30,070 bases of DNA, from assembly GCA_900762125.1 (NCBI GenBank), contig CAAFFL010000132.1, forward strand, positions 1 to 30,070. Reading direction: 5' to 3'. Positions within the stretch are counted from its first letter, which is position 1; each line of letters opens with the position of its first letter. Both the position numbers and the translations under genes were made by a program. The DNA comes from an uncultured Prevotella sp. GTDB taxonomy: Bacteria; Bacteroidota; Bacteroidia; Bacteroidales; Bacteroidaceae. The notes beneath the pieces were generated by a model that saw only the letters and a list, made by a program, of their open reading frames with translations, ran no database searches and was not told the DNA's origin. This document shows, in pieces, positions 9,533-17,578 of the stretch.

Positions 9533-11275
9533 CTATTTATTGTTGGCTGACACGTGGAAGTAGTCGAAGTCGGCATAGCCGCCGAGGGCCTGCGTGGCAT
9601 AGCAGAAAAGTGCGAAGCGCTGACCGCAGAAGTCGGGCCAGTCGAAGGCCATGTGGAGCTCGTCGCCGAGTGTCTGCCATGTCTTGTTGTCCAGGCTGTA
9701 GTAGAACCGGGCGATGTCGCGGCCATGGCCTTTAGCAGCGGGCGTGAAGTCGCAGTCCACGCGGAGGTATACCTTCTTCTTGGTCAGTGGTACCGAGGCG
9801 ATGACGCAGCCTTGTGCATCACCCTTCTTCATCGCGCGTCGCATGACGATGCGGCACTGGCCACCATCGCGCTCCACGCCGACGTAGCCATACTGGTTCT
9901 GGAACGAGGCCAGGCCGGCGCGGTCGCCGTCCTTCAGGTGTGAGGCATCCATCAGCACGGTGGCCGAACATGTCGGTCCGAAGGTGCGCTGCGTGAGCGT
10001 GTTGCGGGCGTCGCGGATAGAGGTTGCGAGTTGTCCGGTGGTCAGTCGGAGCCATCCGCGTCGCTGGGTCAGGCTCCAGTAGCGGTTGTCGGGGTTGTGA
10101 TTCCACTGCCATTGCACCTTGAGGTTGCTGCCGTTCCAGCCATACTCGCCGCCAACGCTGTCGGCCCAATAGGCTGATGGATAGTAGCGCTGACGCTGGT
10201 TGTTGAACTCGTCGCTGACGACGATGCCCTGGTAGGCGCAGTCGTTTCTGCCATCAAGGATGTTGGCATTCTTGACGGGCAGTGGCAGCCAGCGGTCGAC
10301 GCTCTTCCCTGCATTGCCCAGCACGGGCCATCCGTCCTGCCATGTCATCGGGATGAGCACGGGTATGCGGCCCACGGCACCGTAGTCTTGGAACAGCAAG
10401 GCGTACCATCGTCCATCCGGCGTGTCGACGATGCCACCCTGAGCCACGCCGCCCGACGGCATGAACGGCTTGCCCGTCTCGTTATCGACAATGTCGCCCG
10501 TGAAGATCTTGCGACCCTCGAAGCTGCCGGCCGCGAGGCTCTTGCTGCGCCAGACGGTCTGCTGCCGCTGCCAGCCCTGTCCCTGAATCATGAAGATGTA
10601 ATAGTAGTCACCAATCTTATAGCCATGGTAGCCCTCGGCACGCAGGCCCTGCGAAGGGTCCTCCATCTGAGTGTAGTCGATGATCTGCTGTCGCTCGGAC
10701 AGTCGCACGTGACCGTCACCGGTAGGGATGATCTCCTGCAGATAGCCTTGATGTTCCTTTAGTGAGGCATTGGGACATACCACATATTTCTTGGTCTCCG
10801 TCTCGGTGTCCTCGAAGAGAAGCCCCGGGTCGTAGCACATCGGCACCACGGAGCGCACCCATCTTCCATGCTCGATGTCGGTGGTGGTGAAGATGTAGCT
10901 TCGCTGGGTGGAGTTGCACGTCACGATGAGATAGAAGCGTCCCTCGTGGCGGTCGTAACGGATGTTTGCCGCCCACGAGCCGTTGGCATATTCGTTCTGC
11001 CCATTGCGCAGCGTGAAGCGATCGTTGGTCTCCAGCTGGTCGTGTGCATAGCCGATGACGGCCCAGTGGGCAAGGTCCTTCGACTTCATGATGGTGCATC
11101 CCGGCGAGAAGTGCATCGTGGTGGACACCATGTAGTAGTTGTTGTCCACGCGGATGATGTCCATGTCGGGACAGTCGGCAAAGATGACGGGGTTGCTCAG
11201 CATCCCTGCATGGTCGTCGGCCATGGTCGGCAGCGTGCCCAGCAGCAGGGTGAGGAATAGGAGGAGTTGTTTCAT
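9533..11275 (-). CDS. GH43-family beta-xylosidase/alpha-L-arabinofuranosidase
   Basis: A 580-residue secreted glycoside hydrolase family 43 enzyme with signal peptide 1-19. The five-bladed propeller spans about 27-320. The probable catalytic triad is the base Asp in ADCPDMDIIRV (Asp37 by analogy to the A-D-P-S motif), the pKa-modulating Asp149 in YDPGLLF, and the acid Glu214 in RAEGYH. Residues about 355-580 match the concanavalin-like C-terminal domain common in GH43 xylosidases (DYFHVSANN tail). Overall it resembles enzymes starting NPVI.AD.PD.D, active on arabinoxylan oligosaccharides; xylosidase versus arabinofuranosidase cannot be separated by eye. First gene of the operon with the esterase. 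Confidence 0.9.
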   Translation of the reverse strand: MKQLLLFLTLLLGTLPTMADDHAGMLSNPVIFADCPDMDIIRVDNNYYMVSTTMHFSPGCTIMKSKDLAHWAVIGYAHDQLETNDRFTLRNGQNEYANGSWAANIRYDRHEGRFYLIVTCNSTQRSYIFTTTDIEHGRWVRSVVPMCYDPGLLFEDTETETKKYVVCPNASLKEHQGYLQEIIPTGDGHVRLSERQQIIDYTQMEDPSQGLRAEGYHGYKIGDYYYIFMIQGQGWQRQQTVWRSKSLAAGSFEGRKIFTGDIVDNETGKPFMPSGGVAQGGIVDTPDGRWYALLFQDYGAVGRIPVLIPMTWQDGWPVLGNAGKSVDRWLPLPVKNANILDGRNDCAYQGIVVSDEFNNQRQRYYPSAYWADSVGGEYGWNGSNLKVQWQWNHNPDNRYWSLTQRRGWLRLTTGQLATSIRDARNTLTQRTFGPTCSATVLMDASHLKDGDRAGLASFQNQYGYVGVERDGGQCRIVMRRAMKKGDAQGCVIASVPLTKKKVYLRVDCDFTPAAKGHGRDIARFYYSLDNKTWQTLGDELHMAFDWPDFCGQRFALFCYATQALGGYADFDYFHVSANNK

Positions 11276-11333
11276 TGTTTAATCATTGTCTATGGTTTGC
11301 AACTTGTTTTCTACCTTATATATTAGGATAGTG

Positions 11334-11341
11334 CAAAGGTA
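11334..11341 (-). promoter_or_regulatory. -7 box for the GH43-esterase operon
   Basis: Reading on the - strand, TACCTTTG followed by CAC fits TAnnTTTG. It lies about 60 nt upstream of the GH43 ATG at 11275. The -33 region (AAGG at the usual spacing) is poor, which may mean the promoter depends on an activator. Confidence 0.5.
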
Positions 11342-11459
11342 GGCAAAAGAATCCGCACGACCTTTGTAATTCGTTTCAAATTACCTATTCTTGCGTCTCA
11401 TCATAACGATCTGCACACCTTCGGAAACTTCTTGCATATTCCAGCACACAGGGAATACC

Positions 11460-11467
11460 TATCTTTG
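11460..11467 (+). promoter_or_regulatory. -7 box upstream of the broken GH115-like gene
   Basis: TATCTTTG matches TAnnTTTG, 50 nt before ATG 11518. It suggests the remnant still carries its original promoter. The -33 match is weak (TTG about 25 nt upstream). Confidence 0.4.
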
Positions 11468-11517
11468 TACAAACAATCATCATTGTGATTATCACTGTAC
11501 TTAACGACATGTTAGAT

Positions 11518-11801
11518 ATGAAACAGAACCTCATCCAGAACATTGTGCTTAGTGGTATACTCTGTCTGTCGCTGGCCTTCCCCAGGGTAGCCCGTGCGGC
11601 GGACACGCGTGTTTTCACCCTGGCGCAGCCTGGCCGCTGCGTGCCCATCGTCTGCGCCATCAGTCGACGGTGACGCTGCCCCTGGGCTGCCATCTCCAGC
11701 CCTCGCCCAAGGTGAAGTACCGTGGCATCTTCATCACCTGTTTTAAGACGATGCACTGTGCAGACGATTTCAATGATTGTTCAAAACGTATAGCCTTTTA
11801 A
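11518..11801 (+). pseudogene. Remnant of a secreted gene, GH115 alpha-glucuronidase-like
   Basis: ATG 11518 opens a good signal peptide (MKQNLIQNIVLSGILCLSLA then VARAAD), but the frame stops at 11673 after 51 residues. In a different forward frame, codons from about 11655 to the stop at 11799-11801 encode RHQSTVTLPLG...SPKVKYRGIFI followed by unrelated residues. The SPKVKYRGIFI block is what I recall from GH115 alpha-glucuronidases (usually VKYRGIFINDE), which carry it a few hundred residues after the signal peptide. So this looks like a gene with a large internal deletion, a frameshift and loss of its C-terminal part. A GH115 enzyme would fit the adjacent GH43-esterase xylan operon. The family call rests on one short motif; decay of some secreted gene is more certain than its identity. 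Confidence 0.45.
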
Positions 11802-11868
11802 ATATTATCTACAGGCAGTCAAGGTTAACAAATTCTATGATACGTATCGAGAAAAGGAAGCAAGGATT

Positions 11869-12720
11869 CTAAAATGGATGCCGAGCCACGGTCACTGTGA
11901 TCTTTCCCACATAGATGGCATTCTTGCCATTGTGGTCGACGGGAATATCCTGGCCGTCGAGGTTTTTCACGTGGCCCAGCTCCTTGAGGTAAGTGTGGCT
12001 GTGCCCGCCGAGGACGAGGTTGATGCCGCTAGTGTGGCTGATGACATCCTGGTCGCTGTATTGCTCGCCCGCGTTCCATCCGAGGTGGCTGAGGAGGATG
12101 ATGACGTCGCAGTGCTTCCGCCGGAGCTCGTTGACCATGAGCTGAGCCGTGGCGATGGGATCGAGGAACTGTGTGTCGAGGTAGTTCTTCTTGTCCACGA
12201 GTCCTTCGAGCTTCGGGCAAAGTCCGAAGACGCCGATTTTCAGGCCTTTGCGCTTGATGATGACGTAAGGCTTGACGAGGCGCGCGAGGGCACTGGTGTC
12301 GGGAAAGACATAGTTGGCACAGACGATGGGGTAGTTGAGCTTTTCTACCACGCGGCCGAGGTTCCACAGACCGTAGTCGAACTCATGGTTGCCCAGTGTG
12401 CCCGCGGTGTAGTGCATCATGTTCATCAGTCCCGCCTCAACGTCGCCCTTGAACAAGGTATAATAAGGTGAGCCTTGGCAGAAGTCGCCCGTGTCGAAGA
12501 GCAGCAGTTTGCGGTCCTTCTCCCGCTCCTCCCCGAGCATGACAATACGACGCTCGAAGCCCGCGCGGCCCGCCTGCAGCGTGTCCGCAAGGTTGGGACT
12601 CAGCGGCATGATGCACGAGTGGGTGTCGCTGGTGTGGAGCACGGTCAGCTCCTTATACCCGCCACAGGAAACGGTGAGGATCAAACAGAGGAACAAAAGA
12701 ACATATACTTTATTATTCAT
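11869..12720 (-). CDS. Metallophosphatase lipoprotein (5'-nucleotidase N-terminal domain)
   Basis: A 283-residue lipoprotein (LTVSC, Cys19) holding only the calcineurin-like metallophosphoesterase domain of UshA-type 5'-nucleotidases. The metal-binding motifs are present in order: HTSDTHS (Asp32, His34), FDTGDFCQGS (Asp79), GTLGNHEFD (Asn111, His112), LLSHLGWN and GGHSHT. Typical UshA proteins have about 550 residues with a C-terminal substrate-binding domain. Here that domain is encoded by the separate gene upstream (12774-13532), so the two products probably act together on nucleotides or related phosphate esters at the envelope. The gap between the genes is 53 bp and they are likely co-transcribed. 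No clear terminator is seen after its stop. Confidence 0.88.
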   Translation of the reverse strand: MNNKVYVLLFLCLILTVSCGGYKELTVLHTSDTHSCIMPLSPNLADTLQAGRAGFERRIVMLGEEREKDRKLLLFDTGDFCQGSPYYTLFKGDVEAGLMNMMHYTAGTLGNHEFDYGLWNLGRVVEKLNYPIVCANYVFPDTSALARLVKPYVIIKRKGLKIGVFGLCPKLEGLVDKKNYLDTQFLDPIATAQLMVNELRRKHCDVIILLSHLGWNAGEQYSDQDVISHTSGINLVLGGHSHTYLKELGHVKNLDGQDIPVDHNGKNAIYVGKITVTVARHPF

Positions 12721-12773
12721 AAGAGTCTATTATTAACATTGTAACTTTGCCATCAACTATCAATCATCAACCT

Positions 12774-13532
12774 TCAACGGACGACAATGCGTCCTTCCAC
12801 CTGTGCATTCACGGTACGGCCGGCCTGCTGCTCAGCGCGGAAGTAGTTGCAGATGACGTGCCGCACATCGTTGGCCTCTCCCTGCGGCGAGACGACGTTG
12901 GTCTTGGCCTGGAATGCCGTGAGGCCGTCGTTGCCCTGCGCCAGATAGTCGAGTGTGGCGATGCGATAGGAGGCCGCGGGGTCTATCGGTTGGCCGTTGA
13001 TCGTAGCCGAGAGCAGACAGCCGTCCTTGCTGATGGTCATCCGCACGCTGCGGCTCACGCCCTCGCCGCCACGGCTGGCGATCTGCTTGAGGAGCTCTGT
13101 GAGCTTCGTGCCCGAGAGCGTCAGGAAACAGATGTGGTTTTCAAACGGTGCCACATTGAGCACGTCACCATAGGTCACCGTGCCCTTGGCAAACTGTGCA
13201 CGGATGCCACCCATGTTGTACACGCCAAGCACTGGTTGCTCGTGGAACGTCTGTCCGCCCCAGACGAGTATGTCTGCCAGGAGGTTGCTTAGGTCGCTCT
13301 CCGGTTTGCGGGCGGCCATGGCGTGTTCGATGGTGCCCACCACGGGACTCATCTTCTTGTCCACCTCTGCCTTATACGGTGCGAGGAATGCCTCAGCCTC
13401 CTTCACCTGCCTGTCGTAGCGACTGTCGATGAGGATGCGCTCGCGGTGCACACCAATCACTTGGTAGGGTAGTATGCAACCGGTGAGAAGCAGTGCCGCC
13501 AGCAGGGCGGCTATCGGAATTCGCTTATTCAT
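12774..13532 (-). CDS. 5'-nucleotidase C-terminal-domain lipoprotein
   Basis: A 252-residue lipoprotein (LLTGC, Cys19) matching the 5_nucleotid_C domain. Visible signatures are SDLSNLLADIL (about 78-88), YNMGGIRAQFAKGTVTYGDVLNVAPFEN (about 104-131, the substrate-pocket region), LSGTKLTELL and SYRIATLDYLAQGNDG. It has no metallophosphatase motifs, so it needs the partner encoded just downstream (11869-12720). First gene of a two-gene unit. The two-protein arrangement, with the binding domain encoded first, is the reverse of the order in fused UshA. Confidence 0.88.
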   Translation of the reverse strand: MNKRIPIAALLAALLLTGCILPYQVIGVHRERILIDSRYDRQVKEAEAFLAPYKAEVDKKMSPVVGTIEHAMAARKPESDLSNLLADILVWGGQTFHEQPVLGVYNMGGIRAQFAKGTVTYGDVLNVAPFENHICFLTLSGTKLTELLKQIASRGGEGVSRSVRMTISKDGCLLSATINGQPIDPAASYRIATLDYLAQGNDGLTAFQAKTNVVSPQGEANDVRHVICNYFRAEQQAGRTVNAQVEGRIVVR

Positions 13533-13674
13533 GATTCTTTGAATAGTCTTTTATTATTATAATGCGAAACTCCCCCTGTTTATTTCGTGGAATACCTAAA
13601 AAAGTTTTGCTGCCAACATGCATCCCAATAAGGTTTTCTGCATTGTCCATATTCTTCTGAATGTTGTTATGTTG

Positions 13675-13682
13675 CAAAGTTA
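13675..13682 (-). promoter_or_regulatory. -7 box for the split 5'-nucleotidase genes
   Basis: On the - strand TAACTTTG fits the -7 consensus. It lies about 140 nt upstream of the ATG at 13532, implying a long untranslated leader (about 13533-13668) in which I see no strong structure. The rest of 13533-13813 holds this promoter and the divergent GH94 promoter. Confidence 0.45.
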
Positions 13683-13733
13683 AGATTTTCCTGCGAATAA
13701 TCCACCATTAATTGGCATTTACTCGACCTATTA

Positions 13734-13765
13734 TTTGGAATATTCGCAAAAAGCCGTTACCTTTG
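13734..13765 (+). promoter_or_regulatory. Promoter of the cellobiose phosphorylase gene
   Basis: TTTG (13734-13737), 20 nt, then TACCTTTG (13758-13765): both halves of the Bacteroidetes consensus at near-consensus spacing. It is the best-formed promoter in the window. The ATG is 49 bp after the -7 box. Confidence 0.7.
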
Positions 13766-13813
13766 CACAGTATAACTACCCTTTACACATCTATAAACCA
13801 ATAAGCAGTACAG

Positions 13814-16288
13814 ATGGAAAATAAACGTTACGGACACTTCGACGACGAGCATCGCGAATATGTCATCACCGACCCTATGACCCCGTGGCCATGGATCAAC
13901 TACCTCGGCAACGAGGACTTCTTCTCACTCATCTCCAACACCGCAGGAGGCTACTCCTTCTACAAGGACGCAAAGTTCCGCCGCATCACGCGCTACAGAT
14001 ATAACAATGTGCCAATGGACAACGACGGCCGCTACTTCTACATCAAGGATGGTGCGACGGTATGGAGCCCGGGCTTCAAACCGTGCCGCACGCCGCTGGA
14101 CAGCTACGAGTGCCGCCATGGCATGAACTACACGCGCATCACCGGACGGAAGGGCGGCGTGGAGGCCTCGGTGCTGTTCTTCGTGCCGTTGCATCGCTGG
14201 TGCGAGGTGCAGAAGATGACGCTCACGAACGACACCCAGGAGGTGAAGCACTTGAAGGTATTCTCCTTCACCGAGTGGTGCCTGTGGAACGCCGCCACCG
14301 ATGGCGAGAACTTCCAGCGCAACTTCTCCACCGGCGAGGTGGAGATCGAGGGCTCGACGATCTATCATAAGACGGAGTATCGCGAGCGCCGCAACCACTA
14401 TGCGTTCTATCATGTCAACGTCCCCATCCAGGGCTACGACACCGACCGCGAGTCGTTCATGGGGCTCTACTCGGAGAAGAGCCTTCCCGACGCTGTCCGC
14501 GACGGCGCGCCCCGCAACAGCTTCGCCCACGGCTGGAGTCCCATCGCCAGCCATTATATAGAGGTGACGCTGCAGCCAGGCGAGCGTCGCGACCTGATCT
14601 TCCTCCTGGGCTATGTGGAGAACGAGCAGGAGTTGAAGTGGCGTGACAAGGACGGCAGCCTCTGCGCCGAGGACGGCATCGACCATGTGATCAACAAGGA
14701 CAAGGCCCACGAACTTATCAATGCCTTCGCGACGACGGAGCAGGTGAACCAGGCCTTCGCCGAGCTGAACCACTACTGGGACGACCTGCTGTCGATCTAC
14801 CATGTGGAGACGGGCAACGACAAACTCGACCGGATGGTGAACATCTGGAATCAGTACCAGTGCATGATCACGTTCTGCATGAGTCGCTCGGCAAGCTTCT
14901 TCGAGAGTGGCATCGGACGTGGCATGGGCTTCCGCGACAGCAACCAGGACCTCGTCGGCTTCGTCCATCAGATCCCGGAGCGTGCACGCCAGCGCATCAT
15001 CGACATCGCCTCGACACAGTTCAGCGACGGCGGCTGCTATCACCAATACCAGCCACTGACGAAGCGTGGCAACAACGACATCGGCGGCGGCTTCAACGAC
15101 GACCCATGCTGGCTGATCTTCGGCACCGTGGCCTACCTCAAGGAAACGGGCGACTTCTCCATCCTCGACGAAATGGTGCCCTTCGACAATGTGCCGGGTA
15201 CGGAGAAGACGCTCTTTGAGCACCTGACAATCTCCTTCAACCATGTGGTGAACAACCTCGGTCCGCACCATCTGCCACTCATCGGCCGTGCCGACTGGAA
15301 CGACTGCATGAACCTCAACTGCTTCTCGTGGGACCCGAACGAGAGCTTCCAGACCACGGAGAACAACTCCGAGGGTTCGAAGGCAGAGTCGCTGATGATC
15401 GCCGGCCTCTTCGTCTGCACGGGTAAGGACTATGTGGAGCTCTGCCAGCAGTTGGGCAAGACTGCTGAGGCTGAGCGCGCCCAGCAGGCCGTCAGCGACA
15501 TGGAAGAGGCCGTGAAAGCCCATGGCTGGGACGGCGAGTGGTTCCTCCGCGCCTACGACTACTATGGCCGGAAGATTGGCAGCCACGAGTGCCGCGAGGG
15601 ACAGATCTTCATCGAGAGTCAGGGCTGGTGCACCATGGCAGGCATCGGACTGGAGGACGGCCTCTGCGACAAGGCCATCGACAGCGTCGAGGAGCGCATG
15701 GACACGCCCTTCGGCATCGTGCTGCAGAACCCCGCCTACACACATTATTATGTAGAGTATGGCGAGATCAGCTCCTATCCTGAGGGCTACAAGGAGAATG
15801 CCGGCATCTTCTGCCACAACAATCCGTGGGTGATCATCGGCATGACCGTCGCCTCTCGCGGCAACGATGCTTGGGAGCACTACACGAAGATCCTGCCGTC
15901 GTATGTCGAGGAGCAGTACCAGACGCTGCATAAGGTGGAGCCGTATGTCAACTGCCAAATGGTGGCCGGCAAGGACTCTGCACGGCCCGGCGAAGGAAAG
16001 AACTCATGGCTCACAGGTACCGCCGCATGGATGTGGCTCACAGTGAGCGAGTATATCCTTGGCATCAAGCCGGATTATGAGGGCCTGCGCATCGACCCGT
16101 GTCTGCCATCGACCGCCCGCGACTACACCGTGAAGCGGAAGTTCCGTGGCGCGACCTATACCATCCACATCCTGAACCCCGACGGCCATGAGCGTGGTGT
16201 CCGCGCTATCACCGTCGACGGCAAGGCCATCGAGGGCAACGTTGTCCCTGCAACGGCCGGGGAGCACACGGTGGAGGTCGTGATGTAA
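13814..16288 (+). CDS. Cellobiose phosphorylase, GH94
   Basis: An 824-residue cytoplasmic enzyme without signal peptide, expected to convert cellobiose and phosphate to glucose and alpha-glucose 1-phosphate. The N-terminal segment (YGHFDDEHREYVIT, TPWPWINYLGNEDFFSLISN, AGGYSFYKDAKFRRITRYRY) is near-diagnostic for cellobiose phosphorylases within GH94. The (alpha/alpha)6 catalytic part contains GRADWNDCMNLNC; its acidic residues Asp494 and Asp497 hold the general acid. The region SRSASFFESGIGRGMGFRDSNQD (about 356-378) lines the active site. Full family length (about 810-825). A monocistronic gene with its own promoter and terminator. Phosphorolysis saves an ATP per cellobiose, which suits a fibre degrader. 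Confidence 0.95.
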   Translation: MENKRYGHFDDEHREYVITDPMTPWPWINYLGNEDFFSLISNTAGGYSFYKDAKFRRITRYRYNNVPMDNDGRYFYIKDGATVWSPGFKPCRTPLDSYECRHGMNYTRITGRKGGVEASVLFFVPLHRWCEVQKMTLTNDTQEVKHLKVFSFTEWCLWNAATDGENFQRNFSTGEVEIEGSTIYHKTEYRERRNHYAFYHVNVPIQGYDTDRESFMGLYSEKSLPDAVRDGAPRNSFAHGWSPIASHYIEVTLQPGERRDLIFLLGYVENEQELKWRDKDGSLCAEDGIDHVINKDKAHELINAFATTEQVNQAFAELNHYWDDLLSIYHVETGNDKLDRMVNIWNQYQCMITFCMSRSASFFESGIGRGMGFRDSNQDLVGFVHQIPERARQRIIDIASTQFSDGGCYHQYQPLTKRGNNDIGGGFNDDPCWLIFGTVAYLKETGDFSILDEMVPFDNVPGTEKTLFEHLTISFNHVVNNLGPHHLPLIGRADWNDCMNLNCFSWDPNESFQTTENNSEGSKAESLMIAGLFVCTGKDYVELCQQLGKTAEAERAQQAVSDMEEAVKAHGWDGEWFLRAYDYYGRKIGSHECREGQIFIESQGWCTMAGIGLEDGLCDKAIDSVEERMDTPFGIVLQNPAYTHYYVEYGEISSYPEGYKENAGIFCHNNPWVIIGMTVASRGNDAWEHYTKILPSYVEEQYQTLHKVEPYVNCQMVAGKDSARPGEGKNSWLTGTAAWMWLTVSEYILGIKPDYEGLRIDPCLPSTARDYTVKRKFRGATYTIHILNPDGHERGVRAITVDGKAIEGNVVPATAGEHTVEVVM

Positions 16289-16312
16289 CGCGCACTCGGA
16301 TGCCACAATAAA

Positions 16313-16368
16313 GCGCTAGCCATCACTGCTGTCTGGATTGTACCCACGGCAACGGTGATGGCTAGCGC
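16313..16368. terminator. Bidirectional terminator between GH94 and CobW-like genes
   Basis: GCGCTAGCCATCAC (16313-16326) pairs perfectly with GTGATGGCTAGCGC (16355-16368): a 14-bp stem, 28-nt loop, with AAA before and ATTTTATTTT after. It serves convergent genes ending at 16288 (+) and 16388 (-). The right arm with four preceding bases (16351-16368) recurs exactly at 21874-21891. Confidence 0.85.
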
Positions 16369-16387
16369 ATTTTATTTTAACCTTTTG

Positions 16388-17527
16388 TTAGTCTTCGAGG
16401 CAGGCATCCAGCTCTGCTTCGATGGCCTTGCGGTCCATGTTCTGACCGATGAAAACGATCTTCTGCATGCGGTCACCATAGTTTTCGTCCCAGTCCTTCT
16501 TCACGCCGGGGGTCTTCTCCATGAAGTCCGCGAGCTCGTCCGCGGGCATCGTGGCGTACCACTGCCCTGCGTTGGTGATGTTGAACTGCTTGCCGCTCTG
16601 CTCAAAGAGGTAGCATGTCTCTGGCTCGTCGCGGAAGTAGCACATGCCCTTGGCACGGATGACGCTGCGCGGCCACTTCGTCGACACAAATTCATCAAAG
16701 CGACTGAGGTTCATTGCGGGGCGACGATAGTAGACGAACGTCTCTATGCCATACTCCAATGCCTCACCGCTCTCCTCATTCTCCAGTTCATCGTCGTCAT
16801 CCTCCATCGCTTCGATCCACCGTGCGCTGGTGGCGACCTTCTCAAAGTCGAAGAGGTGGGTGTTGATGATCTCCTCCAACGGCACGTTGCCATAGTCGGC
16901 GGTGAGGATTTTCGCCTTCGGCTGGATGGCACGTACGACGGCCTCGAGGTGCTTGAGCTCCTCGGGTGAGATCTCTGATGCCTTGTTGAGGATGATGATG
17001 TTGCAGAACTCGATCTGTTGGATGACAAGGCTGGCAAGGTCCTCCTCACCATGTTCCTTTGACAGGTCGTCGCCCAAACCAAACTCGTCACGCATGCGGA
17101 GTGCGTCGACGACGGTGACGATGCTGTCCAGGCGTGCGGCACCATTCTTCAGTGCCTCGGGCGCAATCATCTGCGGATAGGTGGAGATGGTCTGCGCGAT
17201 GGGCGCCGGCTCACAGATGCCGCTGGCCTCAATGACGATGTAGTCGAAGCGGCGCATATTAATAATGTCGTTGAGCTGCTTCACCAGGTCCATCTTCAGC
17301 GTGCAGCAGATGCAGCCGTTGGACAGTGCCACGAGGCTGTCGTCGCCTTGTCCGACGACGCCACCCTGCTGGATGAGGCTTGCGTCGATGTTCACCTCAC
17401 CGATGTCGTTGACGATGACGGCAAACTTAATGCCCTTCTCGTTGGCGAGGATACGATTTAATAATGTTGTCTTTCCACTGCCCAGATATCCCGTGAGCAG
17501 GAGGACGGGAGTTGTTTTCATTTCCAT
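16388..17527 (-). CDS. CobW/COG0523-family GTP-dependent metallochaperone
   Basis: A 379-residue cytoplasmic G3E-family GTPase (COG0523), likely delivering zinc or another metal to client proteins. From ATG 17527: Walker A GYLGSGKTT (13-21), the metal-binding CxCC motif in NGCICCTLKMDL (about 70-81), Walker B/switch region DYIVIEASGICEPAPIA (about 95-111), NKAS for guanine recognition, and the CobW C-terminal domain (about 270-379, with WPRSVIRAKG and AGQWYATMP). An acidic stretch (EAMEDDDDELENEESGE, about 240-256) lies between the domains. Extending to TTG 17537-17539 is possible but unlikely; ATG 17521 is another candidate. It follows the PBP gene by 51 bp and has its own -7 box. Metal identity is not visible. 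Confidence 0.87.
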   Translation of the reverse strand: MEMKTTPVLLLTGYLGSGKTTLLNRILANEKGIKFAVIVNDIGEVNIDASLIQQGGVVGQGDDSLVALSNGCICCTLKMDLVKQLNDIINMRRFDYIVIEASGICEPAPIAQTISTYPQMIAPEALKNGAARLDSIVTVVDALRMRDEFGLGDDLSKEHGEEDLASLVIQQIEFCNIIILNKASEISPEELKHLEAVVRAIQPKAKILTADYGNVPLEEIINTHLFDFEKVATSARWIEAMEDDDDELENEESGEALEYGIETFVYYRRPAMNLSRFDEFVSTKWPRSVIRAKGMCYFRDEPETCYLFEQSGKQFNITNAGQWYATMPADELADFMEKTPGVKKDWDENYGDRMQKIVFIGQNMDRKAIEAELDACLED

Positions 17528-17558
17528 ACAAATCTTCAAAACAAAAGTTGTGCCAAAT

Positions 17559-17566
17559 CAAAGATA
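17559..17566 (-). promoter_or_regulatory. -7 box for the CobW-like gene
   Basis: TATCTTTG on the - strand fits TAnnTTTG. A TTTG lies at 17590-17593, 23 nt upstream and inside the end of the PBP gene; the spacing is slightly long. The gene may be read from this promoter, from the upstream gene, or both. Confidence 0.45.
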
Positions 17567-17578
17567 ATCATAAGGGCT

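Noticed and set aside
12742..12749. TAACTTTG on the + strand between the two 5'-nucleotidase genes, possible antisense promoter
   Set aside because: No -33 element and no gene follows; a single 8-base match is not enough.
13925..15958. A 677-codon open frame antisense to the GH94 gene
   Set aside because: It mirrors the GC-rich codon pattern of the GH94 gene, has no recognisable domain, and the + strand protein is clearly a full cellobiose phosphorylase.
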